Source: Lachnospiraceae bacterium (lineage in GTDB: Bacteria; Bacillota; Clostridia; Lachnospirales; Lachnospiraceae). From it: a stretch of 64,000 nucleotides of DNA. Each line of letters begins with the position of its first letter. Position 1 is the stretch's first letter. Shown piece after piece: positions 34,973 to 43,210 of this stretch. The notes beneath the pieces are model-generated. The model was given only the letters and a program-made list of their open reading frames with translations. It did no database searches and was not told the origin of the DNA. Position numbers and translations under genes: made by a program. Where the stretch lies: assembly GCA_022845955.1 (NCBI GenBank), contig AP025576.1, positions 3,906,001 through 3,970,000 on the forward strand, written 5' to 3'.

Positions 34973-35002
34973 ATTATACAACGGGCTGCCACAGACCAGC
35001 AA
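34973..35002 (-). promoter_or_regulatory. Promoter of the beta-grasp/DUF4132/helicase operon
   Basis: Minus-strand TTGCTG, 18 bp, TATAAT, about 55 nt before the first gene. I see no LexA box here, so the operon is not obviously SOS controlled. Confidence 0.55.
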
Positions 35003-35132
35003 CAAAAAGAAAAGAACTGGCCGGATGCGTTTTCTCTCTGAATGGTTATATCCTCCCGGAAAATATTATATTGCGGGCTTTTATGTTTTTCTTTGCATGA
35101 TCACGATCTTTCGAAAGGAAAATCCCTGATAA

Positions 35133-35171
35133 AAAACAGGAAGAGCCGTCATATAACCGTCTCTTCCTGTT
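35133..35171 (-). terminator. Terminator of the MerR gene
   Basis: Stem AACAGGAAGAG / CTCTTCCTGTT, followed on the minus strand by a run of six T. Confidence 0.85.
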
Positions 35172-35227
35172 ATTAAGCGTGTTTGTGGCCTGCTTTCTAT
35201 CCAATGCGCGCCAAACGGTACACCAGC

Positions 35228-35605
35228 CTACTGACGCAGTTTTTTCTCCGTCTGCATGAGTCCCTGCTCATAAAGATCTATTTTCTGATTCAGCCTATCC
35301 AGGGATTTCTGCATTTCCTCCATTCTTGCCAGTAATTGATCCCGTTGCTCGATGAGCAGCGTTTTCCTGGCATTAATGGTGGAATCTCCCTGCTGGAACA
35401 GGGAAACATATTCTATCAGCGCCTCAATCTGCACGCCCGCCCCGCGCATACACTTCATTAATTCGATCCAACGGCAGGAATTGTCATCATAATCCCTGAT
35501 CCCGCTTTTATTCCTGGGCACCTGCGGAATCAGGCCGATGCGTTCATAATACCGCAATGTATCCGCCGTCATCTCATATTTTCTGCTCACTTCTGCAATT
35601 GTCAT
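35228..35605 (-). CDS. MerR-family regulator (AdhR/NmlR-like)
   Basis: A 125-aa MerR protein with the N-terminal winged HTH (TIAEVSRKYEMTADTLRYYERIGLIP) and a long dimerisation helix to the C-terminus. It has no metal-binding cysteines at the end, and the subgroup resembles AdhR/NmlR-type aldehyde or electrophile responders. Its own promoter has the 19-bp spacer typical of MerR-activated promoters, with a dyad, so it probably controls itself. No obvious target gene is adjacent on the same strand. Confidence 0.87.
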   Translation of the reverse strand: MTIAEVSRKYEMTADTLRYYERIGLIPQVPRNKSGIRDYDDNSCRWIELMKCMRGAGVQIEALIEYVSLFQQGDSTINARKTLLIEQRDQLLARMEEMQKSLDRLNQKIDLYEQGLMQTEKKLRQ

Positions 35606-35656
35606 GGCTTGCCGCCTGCCTTTCTCTCAGAGAACGTATTTTTCACCTTTTCTTTT

Positions 35657-35687
35657 ATCATACCATTGTGACCTAACTCCAAGTCAA
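35657..35687 (-). promoter_or_regulatory. MerR-type promoter with 19-bp spacer
   Basis: Minus-strand TTGACT, 19 bp, TATGAT. The dyad TGACTTGGAGTTAGGTCA spans the -35 and spacer (one mismatch between arms), the standard geometry for MerR-family activation by DNA untwisting. Confidence 0.75.
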
Positions 35688-35912
35688 CAGGTTTTTTTGG
35701 ACTTTTACGGACTGAACATATTTCACAGACCTTTGGAAGCAGGTAAAGGTATGTCAAAGGTTGTGTAAATCCAGGCCAAATGAACGCCGCGCAGGAAACT
35801 ACGTTTAGCAGATTCAGCCCGGATATACAGAGAGTGGTGCTTTGGCCGACACGGATATACAGACGGCGGCGGGGATTCGTTAACCAGATCTGGCTTACCT
35901 GCCAATCAGCTC
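35688..35912. other. Intergenic stretch without recognised gene
   Basis: Together with the MerR promoter this makes about 300 bp with no convincing gene. The 11-mer CGGATATACAG occurs twice (near 35819 and 35854) as a direct repeat. I see no clear terminator for the repeat-rich gene that ends at 35913. Confidence 0.4.
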
Positions 35913-37796
35913 TTAGTTATCTGCACAGGAGGGTTTTTCCGGACATAGCGGTTTTAGCGGACCACCGCATGAACTATTCCTGCAGCAGGACGGTTTGGGG
36001 CAGCATGGTTCCGGCGGACACGGCTTAGTTGTACATATGGGCCTTGGTTTGCGGGTACGTTTCGGCGAACATGGCGGTTCCGGCGGGCACGGCGGCTTCG
36101 GCGGACACGGCGGTTCCGGCGGACACGGCGGCTTCGGCGGACACGGCGGTTCCGGTGGGCACGGCGGCTTCGGCGGGTACGGCGGCTTCGGCGGACATGG
36201 AGGTTCCGGCGGACACGGCGGTTCCGGCGGACACGGCGGCTTCGGCGGACATGGCGGCTTCGGCGGACACGGCGGTTCCGGTGGGCACGGCGGCTTCGGC
36301 GGACATGGAGGTTCCGGCGGACATGGCGGTTCCGGCGGATATGGTGGGTATGGCGGTTCCGGCGGATACGGCGGCCTGGGCGGATATGGCGGATATGGCG
36401 GTTCCGGCGGATACGGCGGCCTGGGCGGGTATGGCGGGTATGGCGGTTCCGGCGGATACGGCGGATACGGCGGCCTGGGCGGATATGGCGGGTATGGCGG
36501 TTCCGGCGGGTATGGCGGGTATGGCGGATATGGCCACACTGGCGGATAAACACAGCATGGGGGCATCTGCCAGCCACAGTTAATAAACCCCTGCATACCC
36601 AAGTTATTATTATTATTGTTATTATTGTTATTATTGTTGTTATTATTATTGTTATTTATCTGTATCCCGGACTGTACCGTACATCCGCCGTCCTTTTCCT
36701 TAATACCCGCAGACAGGCACACACACATAGAAGCGTTAACCTCTATCGTTTCATCCTGAAGAGATGAACCGATTGGCTGATAGTTGGGTGAACTGACAGG
36801 CCTCATCGTGATTACCCGGGTTATTGTTGCTGTAAATGCGGCCTCTACGGTAAAGCATATACAAGTACGGGCCGCCCGCACCGCTATATAAAATTCCTGT
36901 CCGATAACAGGCGATGTTATTACATTTCCGCAAAAATCCATAAAGGAAGCGGCAAAACCATCCTGACATACGCACAGAGGACGGACTGTAATGACCGGCT
37001 GGCCCGTTAAATTGGACTGAAGCCGGAACGGCCCTATCAGGAGCCTTCCGCACAGGGAACGCACTTCATCCGGGCAGCCGCTGAATACAAGATAGGACTC
37101 ATTGACAGCGCCCGGAATGGTACCGGCATTACAACACTCCACAGGGGAATCCTTGCAGCAGCACATAGTGTTTGCCGCTGTCGGCGGCAAAGGATCGGCA
37201 AAAGAATCTGCGAAGTCCCCTGCCATCTGCAGAAGCTTCAGCACGGTTGCCCGAAGCCTTTCCGACTTCGGATGCGTTTCTCCTGATCCGCAGTCCAGAA
37301 AAAAGACTTCGTCCTCGGCAATCTGTCCCAAAAGGACCCACAGGGCAACCTGCACCGCCGCATAGGCATCGTTGTCATCCAGCACCGGGCTGGATGTATA
37401 GTCCGTTCCGGTTAGCTGAAAGGTTTCTCCGGCACTCACCGCAGGATACCCGTTGGCAAGTATCCAGGCAAGCATCTGTTTCTGCCTTTCCGTATCCGCC
37501 GGAAATATTGTTTCAAAGGGCGCGCTCTCATAGGGAACATCATTATAAGGGCCGTCCGCAAATTTATCAAGACAATAGGCCATTCTCGTTACTCCGTTTT
37601 GTGTCAGGCGGAATTGAAATATATTATTATGATCCGCTCTGTCCAGCCGGTATCTTGATTCCGAAGTATAAGGCAGGGCACAATAATTGCGGACCTGCGC
37701 ATCCCCGGTAGCCGTACCGGTCAGATCCGTACCGGAATAAATAACAAAGGGACGGGACACCGGAACAACGGCTTCTAAATTATTCTTTTGCATCAT
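35913..37796 (-). CDS. Thioester-domain protein with poly-Asn linker and Pro-rich Cys repeats
   Basis: A 627-aa protein. Residues 60-165 look like a thioester (TQxA) domain: Cys75 in MAYCLDKF and Gln149 in AVQVALWVL correspond to the residues that form an internal Cys-Gln thioester in Gram-positive adhesins. A Cys-rich middle domain (about 205-375) follows, then 18 consecutive Asn (381-398), and about 200 residues of PPxPP repeats, first PPYPPEPP/PPYPPRPP, then PPCPPEPP/PPCPPKPP. There is no signal peptide, no LPxTG motif and no membrane anchor, which is odd for a surface adhesin. Cysteine-rich Pro repeats and lack of signal suggest a spore-surface protein, but this is inference. Start is ATG 37796 after AGGAG. 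Confidence 0.75.
   Translation of the reverse strand: MMQKNNLEAVVPVSRPFVIYSGTDLTGTATGDAQVRNYCALPYTSESRYRLDRADHNNIFQFRLTQNGVTRMAYCLDKFADGPYNDVPYESAPFETIFPADTERQKQMLAWILANGYPAVSAGETFQLTGTDYTSSPVLDDNDAYAAVQVALWVLLGQIAEDEVFFLDCGSGETHPKSERLRATVLKLLQMAGDFADSFADPLPPTAANTMCCCKDSPVECCNAGTIPGAVNESYLVFSGCPDEVRSLCGRLLIGPFRLQSNLTGQPVITVRPLCVCQDGFAASFMDFCGNVITSPVIGQEFYIAVRAARTCICFTVEAAFTATITRVITMRPVSSPNYQPIGSSLQDETIEVNASMCVCLSAGIKEKDGGCTVQSGIQINNNNNNNNNNNNNNNNNNLGMQGFINCGWQMPPCCVYPPVWPYPPYPPYPPEPPYPPYPPRPPYPPYPPEPPYPPYPPRPPYPPEPPYPPYPPRPPYPPEPPYPPYPPEPPCPPEPPCPPKPPCPPEPPCPPKPPCPPKPPCPPEPPCPPEPPCPPKPPYPPKPPCPPEPPCPPKPPCPPEPPCPPKPPCPPEPPCSPKRTRKPRPICTTKPCPPEPCCPKPSCCRNSSCGGPLKPLCPEKPSCADN
36060..36540. repeat. 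Coding minisatellite (9/18-bp units)
   Basis: Tandem imperfect units such as GGCGGTTCCGGCGGACAC encode PPEPPCPP-type repeats on the minus strand. Units with Tyr lie toward the middle of the protein and units with Cys toward its end. Spacer-free and in frame, so this is not a CRISPR array. Such DNA is prone to slip-strand length change. Confidence 0.9.
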
Positions 37797-37892
37797 TCTC
37801 CATTCTCTCCTGTAAGGTATTCTACTATTACGGTATTCCCATTGTTCCCAAAGGTTCCTCTACCTCACAGAATACTTTTCATCGAAGAATAC

Positions 37893-37921
37893 TTGACATT
37901 AAAATATAAGCTTTATATAAT
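37893..37921 (+). promoter_or_regulatory. Consensus promoter of the TetR gene with embedded dyad
   Basis: TTGACA, 17 bp, TATAAT, a perfect match. The dyad ATATAA-GCT-TTATAT overlaps the -10 and may be the autoregulatory operator. Confidence 0.8.
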
Positions 37922-37948
37922 GAGCATGGTTCAACAGGAGGATAAATG

Positions 37949-38509
37949 ATGAACAAAAATGTTACATCCCGTCAGGAGCTTATTGACGCTGCTATGGAAA
38001 TCGCCCGGACCGAGGGAATACATAAGGTCAATATCCGCAACATAGCCCGGAAATGCTCTATTTCTGTGGGTGTTCTCTATAATTACTTTCCCAATAAGAC
38101 AGAGCTTATTTTTGCTGTGGTGGATTCCTTCTGGGCAGATGTTATCCATAGTCTGTCCGGCATCAACCCCCGGACTGTCTGTTTCACCAAATTCGTATCC
38201 CAGTTTTACGCAGTTATCAACGAGCAGCTTTCCGAATTTGAACGGGACTGGCTTACTCAGCTGGAAACCATGCCCCCGGAAGATAAAAAAAGAGGAAGGG
38301 AACTGGAAAACGAATGTTTCCAGGTTCTCCTGGAGCTTCTTCGCAAGGCTCTGCAGAGAGACACCTCTATTCCTGCATCCGTATGGTCGGAGGAGTACAC
38401 ACAGGAAGAATTCCTTCAGTTTGTGTTCCATCACCTTATTGTCCTTCTTCATTCCGGCCATAAAAACTGTGATTTCTTCGAAAAAACCCTGCAGAAGATT
38501 CTCTATTAA
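37949..38509 (+). CDS. TetR/AcrR-family regulator
   Basis: A 186-aa TetR-type protein with HTH at about residues 25-50 (VNIRNIARKCSISVGVLYNYFPNK) and a helical ligand domain. Two adjacent ATGs exist; I favour 37949 because AGGAGG is then six bases away, against three for 37946. It has a consensus promoter and its terminator begins inside the last codons, so it is monocistronic. It is divergent from the thioester-domain gene and may control it or only itself. Ligand unknown. Confidence 0.86.
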   Translation: MNKNVTSRQELIDAAMEIARTEGIHKVNIRNIARKCSISVGVLYNYFPNKTELIFAVVDSFWADVIHSLSGINPRTVCFTKFVSQFYAVINEQLSEFERDWLTQLETMPPEDKKRGRELENECFQVLLELLRKALQRDTSIPASVWSEEYTQEEFLQFVFHHLIVLLHSGHKNCDFFEKTLQKILY

Positions 38510-38528
38510 GAGAATCCGCTGCAGGGTT
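38484..38528. terminator. Bidirectional terminator shared by tetR and leuA-araC
   Basis: Stem AAAACCCTGCAG / CTGCAGGGTTTT with an inner GATTCTCT/AGAGAATC extension. It overlaps the tetR stop codon and serves both convergent genes. Confidence 0.9.
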
Positions 38529-38533
38529 TTTGG

Positions 38534-40525
38534 CTATTTCTGCACCCGGAACTGTACAGGGGTCATACCATAGGATTTTTTAAACAGTCTGTTAAAATGC
38601 TCCACACTTTCATATCCCACATCTTCGGCAATCGATTCCACCGAATGCCCCGACTCCTTTAAAAGCATCCTTGCTTTTCTCATTCTGGCTTCTCTAACCA
38701 CATCCTGAAAATTCATACCTGTCTTGTCTTTGATATATTTTGAAATATAAGGCCTGGAAAGATTGAAGTTTTCCGACAGATTTTCCAGGGTCACCTCTGC
38801 ATAATGTCCATTAATATATTTGATAATATCCACGATTCGTTCCTCCCTGCCTTCCCGAAGATTTTCGCTCTCCGCCAGTTTATTGCCTGCTGAAACAAGA
38901 GCGGCCACGGAGCTTTTAATAATATCCTCATCAATACCCACGCCCCAATAGTTCTTTCCCTTACAGCTAATTCCCACATAGGCCGCTGCTTTGGAGGAAG
39001 AACCGCTGGAAATCGCATGTTCCTCATAAACGGTGAGTTCATAGCTTATGCCGAAATACATTTTTACCGCATTGCTGACCGCATCGAGACGGCCGTTTCC
39101 TGAAGCTTCTATCACTCTTCTCTCTTTTCCCTGTTCAATCGTCACCTGTGCGGTAATCCCGTCTTCCTGGCGGAAATGACATTCCGGGATATGAAAAATC
39201 GAGCGGGGAGTGATATAATTTTCCTCAAAGATCTGATAAATATCCGCCGGTGTCAGTTCCTGATGTCTCTTATCGGATACTCCTTTCACCAGATAGCCTA
39301 CTTCTTCTTTCATCCCGTCAGGTATGGAAAAACCAAAATTCTGCTTCAGGATAAAAGCGATTCCTCCCTTTCCTGACTGGCTGTTAATACGGATGACGTC
39401 AGATTCATATTCCCTTCCCACATCCTTTGGATCCACCGGCAGATAAGGCACCGTCCATTTACTGCCGCTCTTTCCTTCTTTCCACCATGTCATTCCTTTG
39501 GAAATCGCGTCCTGATGGGAACCGGAGAACGCAGTGAATACCAGGTCTCCGGCATAAGGTGTTCTCTCGTATACCTTCATACCGGTCAGAAGCTCATAAC
39601 TTTCCCTTATTTCCATAATACGGCTGAAATCCAGTCCTGCTTCCACGCCGTGGCACATCATGTTCATAGCCAACGTAACCAGATCCACATTACCCGTTCT
39701 TTCCCCATTTCCGAAAAGAGTCCCTTCCACTCTGTCCGCTCCCGCAAGGATACCGAATTCCGCATCGCTTATCCCGCAGCCCCTGTCATTATGGGGATGT
39801 ACGCTTAAAACCACACCGTCCCTGTACTTCAGGTTTTTGTGAATATATTCCACCTGACAGGCAAATACATGAGGCATGGCAACCTGTACGGTAGTGGGAA
39901 TGTTAATGACTACCTTGTGCTTTTTATCCGGCTTCCATACATCCAGGACCGCATTACATACCTCCACAGCATAATCCACTTCCGTTCCCGGAAAACTCTC
40001 CGGACTGTATTCAAAGGTAAAACTGCCTTCCGTTTCCTCCGCCAGCTTTTTCAAAAGCGCCGCTCCGTCCACCGCCAGCTGCTTCACCTCATCCCTGCTT
40101 TTTTTGAAAACCTGCTCCCGCTGCGCCACCGATGTGGAATTGTACAGATGAACGATCGCATGGGGCGCACCCTTTACGGCTTCAAATGTTTTTCTTATGA
40201 TATGTTCTCTGGCCTGGGTAAGCACCTGGATCGTCACATCCTCCGGGATCATATCCCTTTCGATTAACGCCCTTATAAAAGCGTACTCCGTGTCGGATGC
40301 GGCAGGAAATCCCACCTCGATTTCTTTAAAACCGATTTTGACAAGCATTTTAAAAAACTCCAGCTTTTCTTCCAGTCCCATTGGTTCAATGAGTGCCTGG
40401 TTCCCATCCCGCAAATCCACACTGCACCAAACCGGCGCTTTTTCAATCGTATCCTTTTTCACCCAATCATATGTCACCACCGGCGGCATAAAATAAGATC
40501 TTCCATACTTTTCTGCTGCTTTCAC
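38534..40525 (-). CDS. leuA: 2-isopropylmalate synthase fused to an AraC-type DNA-binding domain
   Basis: A 663-aa protein. Residues 1-440 are the 2-isopropylmalate synthase TIM barrel, making the first leucine intermediate from acetyl-CoA and 2-ketoisovalerate: RDGNQ (39-43), the metal-binding HPH (243-245) and GNGERTGN (272-279). Residues 444-552 are the leucine-binding regulatory domain of the long LeuA subgroup, which normally ends the protein. Here residues 562-663 add an AraC/XylS domain with two HTHs ([42 protein letters not shown]). The reading frame is continuous with no stop or shift. Start is GTG 40525, with AGGAGG eight bases upstream, after a Leu T-box. The enzyme may double as a leucine-responsive transcription factor; I infer this from the fusion only. 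Confidence 0.93.
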   Translation of the reverse strand: MKAAEKYGRSYFMPPVVTYDWVKKDTIEKAPVWCSVDLRDGNQALIEPMGLEEKLEFFKMLVKIGFKEIEVGFPAASDTEYAFIRALIERDMIPEDVTIQVLTQAREHIIRKTFEAVKGAPHAIVHLYNSTSVAQREQVFKKSRDEVKQLAVDGAALLKKLAEETEGSFTFEYSPESFPGTEVDYAVEVCNAVLDVWKPDKKHKVVINIPTTVQVAMPHVFACQVEYIHKNLKYRDGVVLSVHPHNDRGCGISDAEFGILAGADRVEGTLFGNGERTGNVDLVTLAMNMMCHGVEAGLDFSRIMEIRESYELLTGMKVYERTPYAGDLVFTAFSGSHQDAISKGMTWWKEGKSGSKWTVPYLPVDPKDVGREYESDVIRINSQSGKGGIAFILKQNFGFSIPDGMKEEVGYLVKGVSDKRHQELTPADIYQIFEENYITPRSIFHIPECHFRQEDGITAQVTIEQGKERRVIEASGNGRLDAVSNAVKMYFGISYELTVYEEHAISSGSSSKAAAYVGISCKGKNYWGVGIDEDIIKSSVAALVSAGNKLAESENLREGREERIVDIIKYINGHYAEVTLENLSENFNLSRPYISKYIKDKTGMNFQDVVREARMRKARMLLKESGHSVESIAEDVGYESVEHFNRLFKKSYGMTPVQFRVQK

Positions 40526-40554
40526 TTATGCTTCCTCCTGTTTCTGTCCGGGCA

Positions 40555-40865
40555 CAAAAAAAGTCTCTATAAAAATGACTTTTCTGTAATCCGGTCATTT
40601 TTATAGAGACGCAAATTCACCTTCGCGCGGTACCACTCTATTTCATGGCGCAACACCATGCACTCGTCAGCACTAACATGCCTTTCCCCTTTCTACGGCG
40701 GGTGTTCCGTCTGCGCCTACACAACCCTGCGGTCTTCAGCCAGCTGCTCCAAGGTCAGTTCACGATCCGCTTCAGACTGCCTTGCACCACCCGGCAGTTC
40801 TCTGTTTTCCAGCTTTCAGCTACTACTCCTCTTCCTTGCATTTGCTTTCTTATTCAATTTTCTAA
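40555..40865 (-). ncRNA. T-box riboswitch, Leu specifier
   Basis: On the minus strand the leader has an AGTA-type bulge region, the Stem I distal motif GGGTGGTGCAAGGC, the conserved T-box AGTGGTACCGCG (40626-40637) and a strong terminator (GTCTCTATAAAAATGAC pairing at 40563-40610, then a T run). The likely specifier is CUG (40758-40756) in GAACUGACC, a leucine codon followed by A as usual. Uncharged tRNA-Leu should prevent termination and switch on leuA-araC. The 5' boundary is approximate. Confidence 0.92.
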
Positions 40866-40894
40866 ATAGTAACATAGATTTCGAGTGACTACAA
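40866..40894 (-). promoter_or_regulatory. Likely promoter of the T-box leader
   Basis: Minus-strand TTGTAG, 17 bp, TACTAT, just upstream of the riboswitch. A moderate match. Confidence 0.45.
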
Positions 40895-41014
40895 GGTGCA
40901 ATTTTAATCAATTTGATTGATTTATTTTATGCTGTAACAGCCAGGACTTGTCTGAACCGTTACGGCATCCGGTCAATGAAATTGCCGGACATTATACCGC
41001 CACATTTTCCGCAG

Positions 41015-41039
41015 CCTGTGCGGTAAATGCACAGGCCTG
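41015..41039. repeat. Intergenic palindromic element, copy B
   Basis: Hairpin CCTGTGC-GGTAAAT-GCACAGG followed by CCTG. It shares GTAAATGC-purine-CAGGCCTG with the copy near 58291 and the core with the copy at 5897. It lies just past the flavodoxin stop codon. Confidence 0.55.
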
Positions 41040-41051
41040 ATTGGCCCTTCC

Positions 41052-41489
41052 TCAGGAGACCGCGGCGGCCAGTGCTCTGCCAAGTTCTTTGCACTTTTCT
41101 TCGGCTTTTACATCCGGGGCACCATTGACAATAATCCCTTCCTCACCGATAACTGCTGCTCCGGAATTCTTGACTCTTTCTTCCCAGTCTCTCATCCATT
41201 CTCCGCCGCCCCAGCCATAAGAACCGAACAAGCCTATCTGCCGGCCGCCTATTGCACCATCCAGTTCACACATAAACGGTTCCATCAATGTTTCTTCCAA
41301 CTGTTCCGCTCCCATGGAAGGGCAGCCCAGTGCAAACGCCTTTTCTTTCTTCAAATCAGCTGCACTTGCCGCTTCCACACTGCATACGACAGCATCCTGT
41401 CCGGCCTCCCTCACGCCTTCCGCGACCATTTGCGCCATCAATTCCGTGTTTCCCGTACCACTCCAGTATACAATTGATACCTGTGCCAT
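41052..41489 (-). CDS. Short-chain flavodoxin
   Basis: A 145-aa flavodoxin, an FMN electron carrier that commonly replaces ferredoxin under iron limitation. The phosphate-binding loop is WSGTGNT (residues 9-15), and the aromatic FMN-flanking segment is GSYGWGGGEW. AGGAGG precedes ATG 41489. It lies 29 bp downstream of the DUF3793 gene, and both sit behind a GTTAGT...ACTAAC palindrome also found at the Feo-associated/Fur operon. The context fits an iron-starvation response. Confidence 0.93.
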   Translation of the reverse strand: MAQVSIVYWSGTGNTELMAQMVAEGVREAGQDAVVCSVEAASAADLKKEKAFALGCPSMGAEQLEETLMEPFMCELDGAIGGRQIGLFGSYGWGGGEWMRDWEERVKNSGAAVIGEEGIIVNGAPDVKAEEKCKELGRALAAAVS

Positions 41490-41518
41490 TTTTCTATTCC
41501 TCCTTTAATCCAGCTGTT

Positions 41519-42136
41519 TTATATGGATGTGCATAACTGCAAAAGCTCTTTTCCTTCCAATACTTCCCGTACAGTCACTTCCCTGGCTTCGTCGAAGGCG
41601 GCAAATATCTGTTTTGCCCGCCGCTCATTCTTGTATACCTTCCAATAGCCTGTGAGCAGACAATTCCTGCCTTCATTAGCAATAAAGCCTTCCACATCCT
41701 CCGTCGGATATCCGAGAAGCACACCTATCTCATGAGGAAAGTTTTCTTTTGTCCTGTAATAAGACTCCACTCTTTCGGAAAGTTCGGACAGAATCTGACA
41801 GATAGGAAACGGATGAGTCTTACCGCTCTGCAGATATCCTCTTTTTTTCAGGAATGCTGAAACATCCTCTTTTTGCAGAAATCTCTCCAATTCCTTTCTT
41901 CGGTAAATAAATACCATATCCTTTCCATCCTCATGGAGCAAAAAATACCAGTTCAGACCAGCCCGGGCTGCCAGGCCGGAAAAGGCAACGGACTGCTCTC
42001 TTGGAAGGCTGACGACAGCACTTTCCTTGATTCCTTTTAAAAACGGTGCACAATGGATTGCCAGCTGCATATGTAACGCCTTTTGACAGCTCTGCCCATT
42101 GGTCCGTAAATACTGCGTAATTTCTTCTACAGGCAT
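41519..42136 (-). CDS. DUF3793-family protein
   Basis: A 205-aa soluble protein of the DUF3793 type, which I recognise as a frequent neighbour of flavodoxins and ferrous iron transporters in Clostridia. Its function is not known. Features are a leading helix with CQKALHMQLAIHCAPFLKG, a repeated LLGYP/GYWKVY aromatic region, and a helical C-terminus. GGAGGAAGG precedes the ATG at 42136. The iron-type palindrome lies about 90 bp upstream, and flavodoxin follows directly. A role in regulating or assembling iron-sparing metabolism is inference. Confidence 0.8.
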   Translation of the reverse strand: MPVEEITQYLRTNGQSCQKALHMQLAIHCAPFLKGIKESAVVSLPREQSVAFSGLAARAGLNWYFLLHEDGKDMVFIYRRKELERFLQKEDVSAFLKKRGYLQSGKTHPFPICQILSELSERVESYYRTKENFPHEIGVLLGYPTEDVEGFIANEGRNCLLTGYWKVYKNERRAKQIFAAFDEAREVTVREVLEGKELLQLCTSI

Positions 42137-42226
42137 ATGTTCCTTCCTCCGGGATCCGGAAAATTATCTTCCGGCGTCCATCCATACGCCGGAAAACAAT
42201 CTCCTTTTAGTACATGTCAGGCTATA

Positions 42227-42242
42227 GTTAGTTTTAACTAAC
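42227..42242. promoter_or_regulatory. 16-bp iron-type palindrome upstream of DUF3793-flavodoxin
   Basis: GTTAGTTTTAACTAAC, a perfect palindrome in its arms, matches GTTAGTATAAACTAAC at 18619 except for two central bases. The promoter itself is unclear. The region 42137-42437 holds this site and a terminator, and nothing else I can identify. Confidence 0.7.
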
Positions 42243-42359
42243 TTCATGATACAGATTACCACAGAAAACCATTTGCTGCAATATCATTAGATGATAAGAT
42301 ATATCAATCAATACTCTGTCACCAGGAATCTATAACGCAGGCCGCCTGTTTATTCAACA

Positions 42360-42402
42360 AAACCCGTTTTCTTCCCTAACGGTACACGGAAGAAAACGGG
42401 TT
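42360..42402 (-). terminator. Terminator of the pgk-tpiA segment
   Basis: A 15-bp stem (AACCCGTTTTCTTCC / GGAAGAAAACGGGTT) lies 36 bp downstream of the tpiA stop, with T residues on the minus strand. Confidence 0.85.
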
Positions 42403-42437
42403 AAGCTTTCAGCGGCTATTGACTTACAAAGCTGCTG

Positions 42438-43187
42438 TTATTTATAATTTACAATCTTTCCGAAGTCAGGCTTCAGGGCAGCACCGCCGACAAGACCTCC
42501 GTCGATGTCAGGCTGAGCGAACAGTTCTGCTGCAGTCGCTGCATTAACAGATCCGCCGTACTGGATACGGATGGCTTCCGCGGTCGCTTCATCATACATC
42601 TCACCGATGCAGACACGGATGGCAGCACAAACCTCCTGTGCCTGTTCTGTGGTCGCCGTCTTGCCTGTTCCGATAGCCCAGATAGGTTCGTAAGCGATAA
42701 CTGCAGTCTTAGCCTGCTCTGCACTTACACCCAGGAAAGCGATCTTAATCTGCTGACGGATCCAGTCAATGGTAATTCCCTGCTCTCTCTGTGTAAGGGA
42801 CTCACCGCAGCATACAATAGGGGTAATACCATGCGCAAATGCCTTGAGAACCTTTTTATTAACGGTCTCGTTGGTCTCCGCAAAATACTCTCTTCTTTCG
42901 GAATGGCCGATGATAACATATTTTACACCTGCGTCAGTGAGCATATCAGGAGCGATTTCTCCGGTATATGCACCCTTCTCTTCGTAATACATGTTTTCAG
43001 CGCCAATTTCAATGTTGCTTCCCTTGGCAGCTTCGATAGCCGGAATGATATCGATAGCGGGTACACAGAAGACAACGTCCGCATCTTCCGTAGCCACAAG
43101 GGGCTTTAAGGTATTGATTAATTCAACGGCCTGGCTGGGAGTCATGTTCATCTTCCAGTTGCCGGCAATAATTTTCTTTCTTGCCAT
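42438..43187 (-). CDS. tpiA: Triosephosphate isomerase
   Basis: A 249-aa glycolytic enzyme interconverting dihydroxyacetone phosphate and glyceraldehyde-3-phosphate. Signature motifs are NWKMN at the start, IGHSERR (catalytic His), [12 protein letters not shown] (catalytic Glu) and GGSVNA. Full length for the family. It follows pgk by 23 bp and ends before a terminator, so it closes the gap-pgk-tpiA cluster. Dihydroxyacetone phosphate from the microcompartment aldolase would enter glycolysis here. Confidence 0.98.
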   Translation of the reverse strand: MARKKIIAGNWKMNMTPSQAVELINTLKPLVATEDADVVFCVPAIDIIPAIEAAKGSNIEIGAENMYYEEKGAYTGEIAPDMLTDAGVKYVIIGHSERREYFAETNETVNKKVLKAFAHGITPIVCCGESLTQREQGITIDWIRQQIKIAFLGVSAEQAKTAVIAYEPIWAIGTGKTATTEQAQEVCAAIRVCIGEMYDEATAEAIRIQYGGSVNAATAAELFAQPDIDGGLVGGAALKPDFGKIVNYK

Positions 43188-43210
43188 GATTATGGTCTCC
43201 TTAACATTTA

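Noticed and set aside
34973-35002. SOS control of the DUF4132-helicase operon.
   Set aside because: No GAACNNNNGTTC site is present near its promoter, unlike dinB and recA.
36060-36540. Repeat array that could be taken for a CRISPR.
   Set aside because: Units are 9-18 bp, directly adjacent without spacers and keep reading frame; no cas genes are nearby.
35995-36549. Plus-strand Gly/His/Tyr-rich open frame resembling a glycine-rich structural protein.
   Set aside because: It is the exact complement of the Pro-rich repeats of the minus-strand thioester-domain gene, has no ribosome binding site and covers only the repeat tract.
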